From Bacteroides stercorirosoris (GTDB lineage Bacteria > Bacteroidota > Bacteroidia > Bacteroidales > Bacteroidaceae), in contig NZ_FQZN01000008.1 of NCBI RefSeq assembly GCF_900142015.1, forward strand, positions 1 through 64,000: a stretch of DNA of 64,000 bases, written 5' to 3'. The notes under the pieces were generated by a model. That model had not been told where the DNA came from and ran no database searches. It saw only the letters and a program-made list of their open reading frames with translations. Below are positions 44,999-54,174 of the stretch, piece after piece; the first letter of the stretch is position 1; each line of letters begins with the position of its first letter. The position numbers were made by a program, and so were the translations under genes.

Positions 44999-47926
44999 TC
45001 ATTTCCCCTTCCAGTATTTTCTCAGTTTATCAGCCTCCTTCTTAGTGATATGAATCACCGCCCCATGCTTGGGAGACGTAAAGTTAGTGGCTTTCATCAC
45101 TCCCTCATTGAAGTGTCCCAGATGCGTGAAGTTCACAAAATCAGCAGTCTCACTGAAACCGAAATTATGAGGGTTGATGCTATAAATATCATACATCACT
45201 ACCCATTTGTCTTCACCGATGCGTTTCCACATATTGGGTGCTTCGCAAGCTCCCGGTTCCGGATCAATCCACTCCGGAAGATAGGAGTAACCACGGTTTA
45301 TGTACTTGGAAACCGCCTGCTTGATGCCCGGAGTTCCGTCATGAGCTACATAGAACATATGATATTTGTCGCCTACCTTCGTAATATCCGCATCAATGGC
45401 CGATTTCGTAGCATCAGGATACTGGAACAACAAGCGCGGCTCTGTCTCCAAGCCGTCAAAGTCTTCGTTTGCATAAGCATAATAGAGCATATTCCGGGCA
45501 TTGCCCATGCGCATGGTGAAGTACACCATGATTCTGCCTGCATGTTCGTCGTAAACCAACTCAGGCGCCCAGGCACAACCGATTTCATCATACCCCGGGA
45601 AGGATTTATCGATACGGACTACATGATGCGTCCAGTGAATCAAGTCTTTCGATTTCATCAGCACCAACCCGCGGTTGTTGCCCCATCCGTATTTTGCACC
45701 GTCTCTCTCCCACTCCGTGTTGCGTAATCCCTTCTTTTGGGCAAAGATGTGAAGGTCGGTCATTGCTATATAGAAAGTGCCATCCGGTGCACGATAGATG
45801 TGCGGGTCGCGAATCCCTTTCTGTTCGGCAATCGTATCACCGGCAATGATGGGCTGACCGTTATTCACATCCGTAAAGGTATATCCGTCGTCACTTACGG
45901 CAAAGTACAGGCTGTGCGTTTCATCTTTAAAATAAGTAAACAGGTAGGCGCCCATCTCTTTTTCATCCGTCTTCCACTCCCGGGTCAGCACGGCGCCACC
46001 TTCCGGTTGAAGGGTCAGTTGCAGTTTGCCGTCCGCTTTCAGCTTCACCGATTGCAGCCCGGGTTGCAACAGTTTGTCGTCATTATAGAGAGAAATGGTT
46101 TGTCCTGCCAACATGGGAAGTTCGAGTTTCAGTTTCAGCACTTCCTTTGTACCGTTCACTGCCGCTACATACCATTGCTGGCCATGGCGACGGGCAATCA
46201 CTGCATACTTCCCGGGATAACCGTCAACGAAGCGAGTCTCATCCCACGTGGTGGGCACTCGCTTCATAAAGTCGAGGCAAACCTGCGGGGCATCCGTCAA
46301 ATTATTGGGAGCTAAAGCATAGTTCTGGATAGGGTTCTGGAACAGTACGGCAGTAGCCAACTGGAATACGTCGGTAGTCCGGCGTGTGGTTCCACCATTA
46401 TTGCCACGGTTCAGGCGTTTGTTCAGGAAGGTACCGCCAAACTCCATACAACCCACCGAATTACGGATAAACGGATGCAGACAGGCATTGAAAGCCTCTT
46501 CATCACAGAAGTGCTGGTTGAAAATCAAGTTCTCGGAAGCCAGGACTGCCTCGCTACCCACATAATTAGGATACATACGTTCCCATCCTCTCGGCACCGT
46601 GCAACCGTGGAAGATAACCATCAGACCATGATCGTCAGCATCACTCAGGATAGCTTCGTACAGGCGAATAGTCTCCTGCTTGTCTCCACCGAAGAAATCG
46701 ACCTTGATACCTTTGACGCCCTGCTGCTGCAACCACTTCATTTCACGCTTGCGTGCAATGGGATTATCCATCAGGTTAACAGGACCTTGTTCTATATCAT
46801 TCCAGTAACCGCTGGAACTGTACCACAGGAACACATCCACGCCTTTGCCCTGCGCATAGTCGATAAGAGACTCCATGCGCTTATGGCCGATGCGGGTATC
46901 CCACCAGTTATCTATCAGCACATATTCATATCCCATAGCCGCAGCCAGATCGACATAACGCACCTGGTCGTCATAGTTGATGCTACCGTCCTGCCAGAGA
47001 ATCCAGCTCCATGTGCCACGTCCCATCCGGTAGTCATGTTCCGTTTCATACAATGGCTCCACAACATCCCACATCACAGTGGTTTCCACAATAGGTTTCA
47101 GCGTCTCGCCTACCGTAATTGTACGCCACGGGGTAGAACCCGGCAAAGCAAAGGCCGGAGCAACCGTTCCATTGCCATTATTTTCTTCGGCCATGGGGAA
47201 AGCTACCGTATACAGATTGCCTTCGGTAACATCGCTCAGGCGCGAACCGCAATAACGGCTATCGACTCCTGTCTCACTGATGAGCACCCAGCCGTCTTCA
47301 CCCACATGATAAAGACAAGGGAAAGTATATCCATGTCCGTATTGCGAACGCACATCCATCGGGGCATCAGCCTTATATTCTTCTTCATAACTGGGTTTGG
47401 TACGTTTCCAGCCTATCATGGCATCACTCTGGGGAGTAAGGAAAGTAGTGGTTTGCGCCGGGAAACGGAAACCGGTCTTTTCGTTGTCTACAATGACACT
47501 TCCCCGCTCGCCTTGTTTAGGCAATGTATAGCGGAAAGCCACATCATTGTCGCTCACGCGGAATGTCACGTCCATCTTTTGCCCCTTCGCATTAGTAAAG
47601 GCACATACCAGTTCATTGGCACGGTAGTGTATACGGGAGGCTTTGATGCGCGTCTGAGTATAAACGGTATCAATCTTTCTCTCTTTATGCCCGGTCAGCT
47701 TCATTGCTTTCGCGAAGTCCCCCACATTGGTTTGCAATCCCAGGGGAGAGGATTCGAGCATTTGCTTGCCGTTATAGGTGAGAGAATACGCGGCTTCTCC
47801 TCCTTCCGGACACGAAACGGTCAATTGCAGCTTACCGTCCGGTCCACTGACGGTTACATCTTGTGCAGCCAGCGGTAAAGTGACCGCCACACATAAAAAG
47901 GCTAATCCTTTCAGTCTGTTTTTCAT
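44999..47926 (-). CDS. GH97-GH43 fusion glycosidase
   Basis: 975 residues, exported (signal peptide to about residue 21). Residues 22-640 are GH97: N-terminal super-sandwich, barrel with VLIDNWWDTR and Asp410 in GIKVDFFGGDKQ, and a C-terminal sheet. The Asp in VDFF marks the retaining alpha-galactosidase-type branch, not the inverting SusB type. Residues 655-975 are a GH43-like five-bladed propeller with Asp707 (GIRDPHIYR), SAIDADIT and CEAPNMWKR as base, modulator and acid. It could remove alpha-galactose (or beta-arabinopyranose) and arabinose from one side chain. The GH43 part is closely related to the N-terminal half of the next protein upstream. Confidence 0.88.
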   Translation of the reverse strand: MKNRLKGLAFLCVAVTLPLAAQDVTVSGPDGKLQLTVSCPEGGEAAYSLTYNGKQMLESSPLGLQTNVGDFAKAMKLTGHKERKIDTVYTQTRIKASRIHYRANELVCAFTNAKGQKMDVTFRVSDNDVAFRYTLPKQGERGSVIVDNEKTGFRFPAQTTTFLTPQSDAMIGWKRTKPSYEEEYKADAPMDVRSQYGHGYTFPCLYHVGEDGWVLISETGVDSRYCGSRLSDVTEGNLYTVAFPMAEENNGNGTVAPAFALPGSTPWRTITVGETLKPIVETTVMWDVVEPLYETEHDYRMGRGTWSWILWQDGSINYDDQVRYVDLAAAMGYEYVLIDNWWDTRIGHKRMESLIDYAQGKGVDVFLWYSSSGYWNDIEQGPVNLMDNPIARKREMKWLQQQGVKGIKVDFFGGDKQETIRLYEAILSDADDHGLMVIFHGCTVPRGWERMYPNYVGSEAVLASENLIFNQHFCDEEAFNACLHPFIRNSVGCMEFGGTFLNKRLNRGNNGGTTRRTTDVFQLATAVLFQNPIQNYALAPNNLTDAPQVCLDFMKRVPTTWDETRFVDGYPGKYAVIARRHGQQWYVAAVNGTKEVLKLKLELPMLAGQTISLYNDDKLLQPGLQSVKLKADGKLQLTLQPEGGAVLTREWKTDEKEMGAYLFTYFKDETHSLYFAVSDDGYTFTDVNNGQPIIAGDTIAEQKGIRDPHIYRAPDGTFYIAMTDLHIFAQKKGLRNTEWERDGAKYGWGNNRGLVLMKSKDLIHWTHHVVRIDKSFPGYDEIGCAWAPELVYDEHAGRIMVYFTMRMGNARNMLYYAYANEDFDGLETEPRLLFQYPDATKSAIDADITKVGDKYHMFYVAHDGTPGIKQAVSKYINRGYSYLPEWIDPEPGACEAPNMWKRIGEDKWVVMYDIYSINPHNFGFSETADFVNFTHLGHFNEGVMKATNFTSPKHGAVIHITKKEADKLRKYWKGK

Positions 47927-47964
47927 GTTTAAAAATGTTTCTCAGGTATTTAATACTTTTATAT

Positions 47965-47985
47965 TATCATTTATCATTTATCATT
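47965..47985. repeat. Three tandem 7-bp units
   Basis: TATCATT three times in exact succession, between the stop of the GH43-GH43 gene and the start of GH97-GH43. Same period as the elements at 10966 and 44862 but without a second arm. Confidence 0.6.
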
Positions 47986-47997
47986 TCAAATTCCCAC

Positions 47998-49929
47998 TCA
48001 AAGGGTAGGAATTACCCGTTTAATCGTTCCATCCGCATTGAATTCCATGCGGTCAATACATACTTCCCGATGCGTACCCGGACTATCCTTCAGATAGTTC
48101 TTATTAATACGATGATAAACGATATACCACTCATCCGTACCTGGAATTTGTAGTACTGAATTATGTGCGGGGCCATAAATTCCCTTTTCCGGATTCTGAA
48201 TCAATGCGATAGGATCTTTGGCTACCTCAATCGGGCCAAGCGGCGATTTGGATGTGCCGTATGCCACATGGTAATTAGGTGAACCGGTGTCATCCACCGA
48301 CCACATAAAGTAATAGAGTCCGTTGCGATAGAACACGTAAGGCGCTTCACGGAAAGCATAGTCCTGCAAAGTTCCGCCTTCGGGAGTCATCACCGTGAGG
48401 GTTTTCTTCTTGATGGAAACCATGTCTTTATTCAATTCCGCACCAGCCATATAGCCATTGCCCCAATACAGGTAGGACTTGCCTGAAACAGGATCAGTGA
48501 AGACATCCACATCAATCTGCTGGCCATGACCTACGGGAGATTCCGTAACAATGGGATAACCCAAATCCGTAAACGGCCCGGTAGGAGAATCCGCCACAGC
48601 TACTCCGATCTGTTTTCCGCCTTCCTTAACCGGGTTGCCGCTATAATAGAAGAAATATTTATACTCACCTTTTATCAGTTTTTCTTCGATACACGGAGCC
48701 CATGCATTACCGTTAGCCCAAGACACCTGATCGGATTTCAAATCGAGCATGACGCCCTCGTACTTCCAGTTCTTCAAATCATCCGAAGAGAAAACCGTAA
48801 AATACCATCCTCCCCAACCGGGTTGCCCGTCGGTGGTAGAATAGATATAATATTTCTTCGTTTTCTGTGAATACAACACTTCGGGGTCGGCATGGAAGCC
48901 CGGCAATACGGGATTGTTGGGCAATTCACCCAGTTCGGCAGGTTTGCCCCACTTGTCAGTGATACGTATCAATTCATCACGGGTAATGGGGATAATCGTT
49001 CCGTGACGGGGGTGGAAATTCATCTTCACCTCGCTGTCTATGACTTTGAAGTTCTTCAGGTCAGTGGTTTCCGTAAACTGATACTTACCTTTCATATATA
49101 CATCATACATCAATATATACTTGTCCTGATTAATCAGCTTAAACGTACCTGCACCTTCCACAGCGTCCGTTGTCTGCTGCTTATAGTCAGGTTCTTCTTC
49201 CCACTTGCCGGAGGTCAAAGAACGGGTAGTCGCAACCTTTATGCCGTTTCCGTGGCCTTCGGTCTTATAGAATAAATGAAATATACCATCTTTATATACA
49301 ATGTCGCCATCAATGCACGACTTTTTATTTTCCGGAATGAAAAGCGGTTTCGGTTCCCCTTCCAAATCCGTAAAGTCTTCATTGGCATATGCATAGTAAA
49401 TCACATCTGCACCATCACCGTACTTCATGGACCAGTAGACCATATACTTTCCGGCCTCCGGGTCGAAAACCGTCTGTGGCGCCCATACCCTTTTCAGCTG
49501 TTCTTGCCCGGGATAGCGTTTCTGCATATTAATGACCGAATGTGACCAGTTCACCAAATCGGTGGACTTCAACAATACCATCGCACGGTTTGAGTCCCAG
49601 CCATTGCCGGACACCATATCCGTCACAACCATATAGAACGTGTTTCCATCCTGGCAACGCAGGATATGAGGATCACGCACTCCCCCTGTTGAACTGATAA
49701 CTTTGGAGTCAATCACCGGTTTGTTGTCATTCAGTGCCCAGTAAGTATACCCATCCATACTGACGGCATAACACACGGCCTCCTCGCTGATATGATTACC
49801 ATGGAAGTAGGTAAACAGATAGGCTACATAATCTTTTTCCTGAACAGGATGTTGCTGACTGAACGTGGGCAGCGTCACTGCCAACATTAAACTGATTGCT
49901 ACTGCAATTTTTCTGATAGTGTTCCTCAT
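47998..49929 (-). CDS. Double GH43 glycosidase
   Basis: 643 residues from the ATG at 49929, which gives a clean signal peptide (KIAVAISLMLAVTLPTFSQQ). An upstream in-frame ATG at 49998 precedes the promoter and is rejected. Two propellers in tandem: the first (about 30-325) has Asp86 (GGVRDPHILR), SCIDGDIV and DAVEGAGTFK; the second (about 338-640) has Asp348 (GFHADPEVLYS), QIDVDVF and REAPYVFYRNGLYY. The second is a classical GH43 arabinofuranosidase/xylosidase-type domain. The first is like the C-terminal domain of the GH97-GH43 protein. Such pairs act on differently linked arabinose. Follows GH105 in the PUL, with its own -7 element. Confidence 0.9.
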   Translation of the reverse strand: MRNTIRKIAVAISLMLAVTLPTFSQQHPVQEKDYVAYLFTYFHGNHISEEAVCYAVSMDGYTYWALNDNKPVIDSKVISSTGGVRDPHILRCQDGNTFYMVVTDMVSGNGWDSNRAMVLLKSTDLVNWSHSVINMQKRYPGQEQLKRVWAPQTVFDPEAGKYMVYWSMKYGDGADVIYYAYANEDFTDLEGEPKPLFIPENKKSCIDGDIVYKDGIFHLFYKTEGHGNGIKVATTRSLTSGKWEEEPDYKQQTTDAVEGAGTFKLINQDKYILMYDVYMKGKYQFTETTDLKNFKVIDSEVKMNFHPRHGTIIPITRDELIRITDKWGKPAELGELPNNPVLPGFHADPEVLYSQKTKKYYIYSTTDGQPGWGGWYFTVFSSDDLKNWKYEGVMLDLKSDQVSWANGNAWAPCIEEKLIKGEYKYFFYYSGNPVKEGGKQIGVAVADSPTGPFTDLGYPIVTESPVGHGQQIDVDVFTDPVSGKSYLYWGNGYMAGAELNKDMVSIKKKTLTVMTPEGGTLQDYAFREAPYVFYRNGLYYFMWSVDDTGSPNYHVAYGTSKSPLGPIEVAKDPIALIQNPEKGIYGPAHNSVLQIPGTDEWYIVYHRINKNYLKDSPGTHREVCIDRMEFNADGTIKRVIPTL

Positions 49930-49956
49930 AAGAATTTCGCATAAATTATTGGGTGT

Positions 49957-49964
49957 CAAAAATA
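49957..49964 (-). promoter_or_regulatory. -7 element of the double GH43 gene
   Basis: TATTTTTG on the minus strand, 28 bp before the chosen ATG. It suggests an internal promoter within the PUL. Confidence 0.5.
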
Positions 49965-50057
49965 CACATTTAAAAAGACATATACCACCACGATTCATTC
50001 AAAATAGGAATAATTTTATGTCATTTCATTAAAAAACAAAGATTTACCCGCTACTAT

Positions 50058-50096
50058 GAAACAAAAATGGAGTTTGTCGCTAACGACAAGCCCCAT
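50058..50096 (-). terminator. Terminator of the GH105 gene
   Basis: On the minus strand ATGGGGCTTGTCG pairs with CGACAAACTCCAT (one mismatch, one G-T) and is followed by TTTTTGTTT, 27 bp after the stop codon. Together with the internal promoter at 49957 it divides the PUL into at least two transcripts. Confidence 0.75.
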
Positions 50097-50123
50097 TTCC
50101 CATCTATATTGAGAACTGAAAAC

Positions 50124-51248
50124 TCAATTCAAAAAACGTACCATTTCACAAGCGGCAAGCAGAAATGCACCCACTCCGAAATTGGCGGTTGAATTGGCAT
50201 CCACCACTTGTCCCGGGATAGCCTTCTCACCGATAGGCTGTACATAGCCGATGCGTCCGTCCGGTTGCAGAGCAACAGTCGTCAGATACGTCCAGGCTTT
50301 TTCCACTACCGGTTGATAAGTGGCTTTATCCAGGTAGCCGTTGTTCATGCCCCATAGCAAGCCATAAGTAAAGAAAGCCGTGCCACTGGTTTCCGGTCCC
50401 GGTGCATGTTCGGGGTCGAGCAGGCTGCGCGTCCAGTAGCCTTCCGGTTGCTGGCAGGCGGCCACCGCTTTTGCCATGGCCCGGAAACGGCCGATATATT
50501 CCTGGCGATATGCATTGTCTTCGGGCAAGTCCTTCAAGACTTTGGCCAATGCCGCAAGCACCCAGCCGTCTCCGCGTGCCCAGAAATCTTTCTTGCCGTT
50601 CACACTCTTATGTTTGGGATAGATATATTTCCCGTCACGATAGTAGAGGGCATCTTCGGGGTCGTACATCAGGCTATCGGCAAACGCCCAGTATTCATGC
50701 AGTTTTTCCAGATAAAGCGGATTGTTGGTTATCTTATATAGTTTAGTCATCACGGGCATCACCATATAAAGACCGTCGGCCCACCACCAATAATCATTCT
50801 TGTCCGTACTCATCTGATACTCCATCACCTCGCGGGCACGGGCTATCTTTTGCGAGTCCGGCTCTATGTTGTATAAGTCGGCATACGTCTGAAAGCAAAT
50901 CTGATAGTCACCAAAGAGCACGTAGTCATCACTTTCACCGTAACTGTATTTCCATTCGGCTTTATCGTCCGATTTGGCTCCTTTCCATTCGTTGTGCTCC
51001 GCCCAGGCTTTGGAATAGTCCATGAACTTCGAATCTCCGGTAAGGAAGAATGCTTCCATGTTACCGGTGTGGTAAGCGGCATTGTCCCAAAAAGAACGTC
51101 CGTGCTTGGGGTTTTGCGCCTGCCAATAGTTATTCACTTTATAAATTATATCCACTACTTCTTTGGCTTCATCTTTGGGAGTGGTACAAGCCAACACTCC
51201 GTTCAGACAAAAAGCCAGGATCAGGATGTTTCCAAAAAACTTTTTCAT
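50124..51248 (-). CDS. GH105 unsaturated uronyl hydrolase, lipoprotein
   Basis: 374 residues. Lipobox VLAC with lipidated Cys21 places it in the periplasm or outer membrane. The remainder is an (alpha/alpha)6 barrel of GH105 with the catalytic Asp158 in WWWADGLYM, matching the position of the YteR Asp, plus FWARGDGW and ETSGTAFFTYGLLWG. GH105 enzymes hydrate the double bond of 4,5-unsaturated galacturonyl or glucuronyl ends produced by lyases. This implies a lyase in the same pathway, for which the neighbouring BNR_4 protein is one candidate. Followed by its own terminator. Confidence 0.9.
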   Translation of the reverse strand: MKKFFGNILILAFCLNGVLACTTPKDEAKEVVDIIYKVNNYWQAQNPKHGRSFWDNAAYHTGNMEAFFLTGDSKFMDYSKAWAEHNEWKGAKSDDKAEWKYSYGESDDYVLFGDYQICFQTYADLYNIEPDSQKIARAREVMEYQMSTDKNDYWWWADGLYMVMPVMTKLYKITNNPLYLEKLHEYWAFADSLMYDPEDALYYRDGKYIYPKHKSVNGKKDFWARGDGWVLAALAKVLKDLPEDNAYRQEYIGRFRAMAKAVAACQQPEGYWTRSLLDPEHAPGPETSGTAFFTYGLLWGMNNGYLDKATYQPVVEKAWTYLTTVALQPDGRIGYVQPIGEKAIPGQVVDANSTANFGVGAFLLAACEMVRFLN

Positions 51249-51337
51249 ATACTTTTCCTTTTTTACTTAATTAGCATACCATTTGTTATCATTCATAAAG
51301 AACAACAAATTCATATCTGTCAAACCACTCTTATCAA

Positions 51338-51425
51338 TTGCATCCCTAAGTGAACCCTATTCAGTCGTTACTTGAATGCCATTCACTCGTATACTTAACC
51401 TATTTCAGTCGTTACCTCATTATCC
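51338..51425. repeat. Four-unit array with 22-bp period
   Basis: TTCAGTCGTTAC or TTCACTCGTATAC begins at 51360, 51382 and 51404, exact 22-bp steps, with a weaker unit at 51338. Two units contain TTCA...TGAA-type half-dyads. It lies between the BNR_4 stop and the GH105 start. Confidence 0.7.
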
Positions 51426-51453
51426 CCCCTCTCAGGAAGCATTCTGAGAGGGG
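51426..51453. terminator. GC-rich hairpin after the 22-bp array
   Basis: CCCCTCTCAG (51426-51435) and CTGAGAGGGG (51444-51453) form a perfect 10-bp stem with an 8-nt loop, 45 bp after the BNR_4 stop. No T tract follows on either strand, so it may stabilise or process the polycistronic mRNA, not end it. Confidence 0.5.
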
Positions 51454-51498
51454 ATCAGAGAGGATCTGCCATTGCGATAAATTATATACACATTCACA

Positions 51499-52788
51499 TC
51501 AATCATTCACTTCCAGCACATACACCGGCTGAGGAGCAAAGTCCACCATACGTTCTCCGTCGCCCTGCTTGGTATGTTGCACGAAGAGATGAAGACGGCG
51601 CTTTTGCTTCCAAAGCTCCGTATCATGCGACGGTTCCCAGGCATCTACCGGAAAGTCGGTCAGATCAGTAAAAGTCCATTCGCCCGTCCCGACTGCCAAC
51701 GCATGCGCCATCGACACCCGGCTTCCCCGTTCCTCGTCACGGAAGACATAGAAGATTTCACCACCATCTACCACGATACGCGGACGGGCAATGGGAATCA
51801 TCTTGGTGCCGCCGCCTTTCAGAGAGAAAGGAGTCCGGCGGTCTGAAACCCGGCGGTTATGCCACATGGCTCCGTCATGCCATACGATGCGGTATTGGGG
51901 GATTTCACTGTCGGGGTCGCGCCAGTAAGTCGCGATATAGGGATTGCCGCCCGCATCGGCACTCATACTGGTCTGATTAATCAATTCTGAGTTTTGCGGA
52001 ATTCGGCAAGCATATTCCGCGTTGGCGTAGCGGATAGGCAGATCATACTTCTTACCATTCGCCTTATACCATGTCACGCCATTGTCAAAGGAACGGGCAT
52101 AACAAAGATCATGGTTCGTCTCCACATGCCACGTTTCACGCCACACCCAGGAGAGGTGGATAGTGCCTTGCTCATCTACATAGAGCTGCCAGTAAGCATT
52201 CCTCTTATCTTCGCCGTCAATCAGGACGTCCTGCACCCGGCTCCATTTCTTCTCTTTCACGGAATAGCGGTTCATCACCAGATTGCCCCGGCCGGAAGAA
52301 CCGGAACGGTAGACGAACAGCAAATCGCCCCCATTCAGCGGATAGAACTCCGGATAGGTGACATTTCCTTCATCCACACCCGTCATGGGTTCCTTGTCTC
52401 CAAGTTCCAATGTATGCGGGGCTGTGCTGCGGCAATAATTCAGCAGATGCCCGTGATGGTCGAACGAGAGGTGTAGATAACCGTCTCCGTCCAGCATCAT
52501 GCTGATGACGTTATGGGCATCTTTTACGTTTCCTTTGTATTGTGTGCGGTTCAGCGTCCACCGGTCGGAATTCAGTTTCCGCTTGCCCAGCACCAGATAA
52601 CCGTCCGCATCATAATAACAGATATATTGCTCATCTCCTTGTGTCACAAGAGAGTTGTTACGGAAGACGGTTGTGTTGACTGACGTTTGGCTATATCCCT
52701 GCCCCACCTCCACAAGCCGGGCTTGCTGTGCCCGGAGTGTGAAAGTCGTTGAGAGAATTAGAAAGAAAAAGAGAATATGTCTGTTCAT
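51499..52788 (-). CDS. BNR_4 propeller protein, candidate rhamnosidase or lyase
   Basis: 429 residues, exported (signal peptide to about residue 20, LRA/Q). A seven-bladed propeller of the BNR_4 type, with the conserved LHLSFDHHGHLLNY (Asp110, His111, His112, His114) and a repeated blade motif (HLSWVWRETWHVETNHDLCYARS, GNPYIATYWRD). BNR_4 proteins include GH145 alpha-L-rhamnosidases and several polysaccharide lyases that use His residues on this face. In arabinogalactan loci such a protein acts on rhamnosyl-glucuronic acid caps, which fits a GH105 next door. Which of the two activities it has cannot be told from the sequence. Confidence 0.75.
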   Translation of the reverse strand: MNRHILFFFLILSTTFTLRAQQARLVEVGQGYSQTSVNTTVFRNNSLVTQGDEQYICYYDADGYLVLGKRKLNSDRWTLNRTQYKGNVKDAHNVISMMLDGDGYLHLSFDHHGHLLNYCRSTAPHTLELGDKEPMTGVDEGNVTYPEFYPLNGGDLLFVYRSGSSGRGNLVMNRYSVKEKKWSRVQDVLIDGEDKRNAYWQLYVDEQGTIHLSWVWRETWHVETNHDLCYARSFDNGVTWYKANGKKYDLPIRYANAEYACRIPQNSELINQTSMSADAGGNPYIATYWRDPDSEIPQYRIVWHDGAMWHNRRVSDRRTPFSLKGGGTKMIPIARPRIVVDGGEIFYVFRDEERGSRVSMAHALAVGTGEWTFTDLTDFPVDAWEPSHDTELWKQKRRLHLFVQHTKQGDGERMVDFAPQPVYVLEVND

Positions 52789-52827
52789 GATATCCTTATT
52801 TAAGAGGTAATTTGACAGCTCAGCATC

Positions 52828-54078
52828 TTAGTCATGATAAGCGTGGTCTTTCGGGAAATCTTCTCCCTCCCAAGCTTTCTTCGATGTCCAGGGCAATGGC
52901 TCATCCGTCCAGAAAGGAGCATCGGCTGGCAGTCCTAAAGGCAGGAAGGCCAGTGAAGCCAGATACAGGCTGCCATTATTCGTATACCAGTCGGAAATAT
53001 TGGGCTGTGACCCGTTGAAGCCTAAAGTCAGATAGCCTTTCTCATTGAAGTTCCGGTGGTCGCCAAACATACGCTGAATGACAGCTGTCATTGCTGCACG
53101 TACTTGTCCGGCAGGCAGTTCCTTGGGCAACCAGCCGCGCCATGACAACAAGGCAAGCGGTTGCAACACGCCCGTGCGATAGGTAATGGAGCGTCCGAAT
53201 ACCGGGAATGTGCCCTCGGGAGAGATAAAGCGTTCCAATATCATGCCGAAACGCTGCATACGCTTCATAGCTTTGGGGAAGTTGCCGCCCGCTACATTCC
53301 AGATGTTCTTCTTTCCGCCATCCGTCATCACTTCAAGGCATTCCACGTACATCGGATGAATCACAAAACTATTGTAATAGTCGAAAGCAAAATCCTGTCC
53401 GTCGCTGTACCAGCCATCACCCACATACCATTCGTCTACTTTACGCAGGGCGGAAGTAATGCGGTAATAATCAGTCTGTGCGCCCGCTCTTTTCAGGAAA
53501 CACTCAATGGTCGAGGAGAACAGCAACCAGTTGGTATAAGGAGGATCGACCCGACGCAATTGCTGGAATTCGGCGATATAGCGTTGTTTGGTCAGCTCAT
53601 CCAATGGCATCCATAAGGCATCGTATCCGCGCAAAAAACTCTCTGCCACGTATGCAGCATCTACCAAAGGCTGTCCCTCTTTTCTCCATAGCAGATAATC
53701 TTTGCTTTCCGGGTCTACGGCCTGGGCATAACTCTTTAACGCCCATTCGCGCAATTGCTTGCGCTGCACTCCTTCTGCCGTATCGTCGTCCGGCAGTGAC
53801 AACCACGGAGCCAGACCTGCCATCAACCGGCCGAAGCATTCCATATAGGTCACCCGCTTGTCGCGTCCGTCCCAGGTGGGGCTTAACTCCACCTGCATAT
53901 CATCCTGCAAGCGGCCTTCGCTCATGCTGCTAAGTACTGGGGCGGCCATCTGATACAAGACACCGGTCCACAGTTCACGGTCAGTCTTCACTTTTTCCGT
54001 TTTCTTTTTTGCCGAGATATTGGCGGGAATCAATAATGCTACGGTCAATAGCAACCACAAATATTTTTTTGTTTTCAT
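52828..54078 (-). CDS. DUF2264 protein, GH154-type candidate beta-glucuronidase
   Basis: 416 residues, exported (signal peptide to about residue 23, ISA/K). An (alpha/alpha)-barrel protein of the DUF2264 family, with MECFGRLMAGLAPWL, NWLLFSSTIECFLKRAGA, GDGWYSDGQDFAFDYYNSFVIHPMYVE and GRSITYRTGVLQPLALLSWRG. DUF2264 proteins in B. thetaiotaomicron arabinogalactan loci founded GH154, reported as beta-glucuronidase. The conserved Asp, Glu and Tyr of DGQDFAFDYY are the likely active-site region (inference). It would remove glucuronic acid exposed after rhamnose removal. Own -7 element upstream. Confidence 0.78.
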   Translation of the reverse strand: MKTKKYLWLLLTVALLIPANISAKKKTEKVKTDRELWTGVLYQMAAPVLSSMSEGRLQDDMQVELSPTWDGRDKRVTYMECFGRLMAGLAPWLSLPDDDTAEGVQRKQLREWALKSYAQAVDPESKDYLLWRKEGQPLVDAAYVAESFLRGYDALWMPLDELTKQRYIAEFQQLRRVDPPYTNWLLFSSTIECFLKRAGAQTDYYRITSALRKVDEWYVGDGWYSDGQDFAFDYYNSFVIHPMYVECLEVMTDGGKKNIWNVAGGNFPKAMKRMQRFGMILERFISPEGTFPVFGRSITYRTGVLQPLALLSWRGWLPKELPAGQVRAAMTAVIQRMFGDHRNFNEKGYLTLGFNGSQPNISDWYTNNGSLYLASLAFLPLGLPADAPFWTDEPLPWTSKKAWEGEDFPKDHAYHD

Positions 54079-54109
54079 GATATTGTATATAAGTTGTTTT
54101 TCATCGTTG

Positions 54110-54117
54110 CAAATATA
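54110..54117 (-). promoter_or_regulatory. -7 element of the DUF2264 gene
   Basis: TATATTTG on the minus strand, 31 bp before the ATG. A direct repeat GTTGCAAA occurs here (54106-54113) and again at 54150-54157, the latter within the expected upstream region. Confidence 0.5.
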
Positions 54118-54174
54118 TACCTTTTCAGAGAAAGCGAACGACTAAAAATGTTGCAAAAAGGGGTATATTATTGA

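Noticed and set aside
46475..47878. A 467-codon plus-strand open frame antisense to GH97-GH43
   Set aside because: Same reason: mirror of a real gene, no domain, signal peptide or promoter of its own.
49930..49998. Upstream ATG extending the double GH43 protein
   Set aside because: The extension would place 23 residues before a clean signal peptide and span a -7 element.
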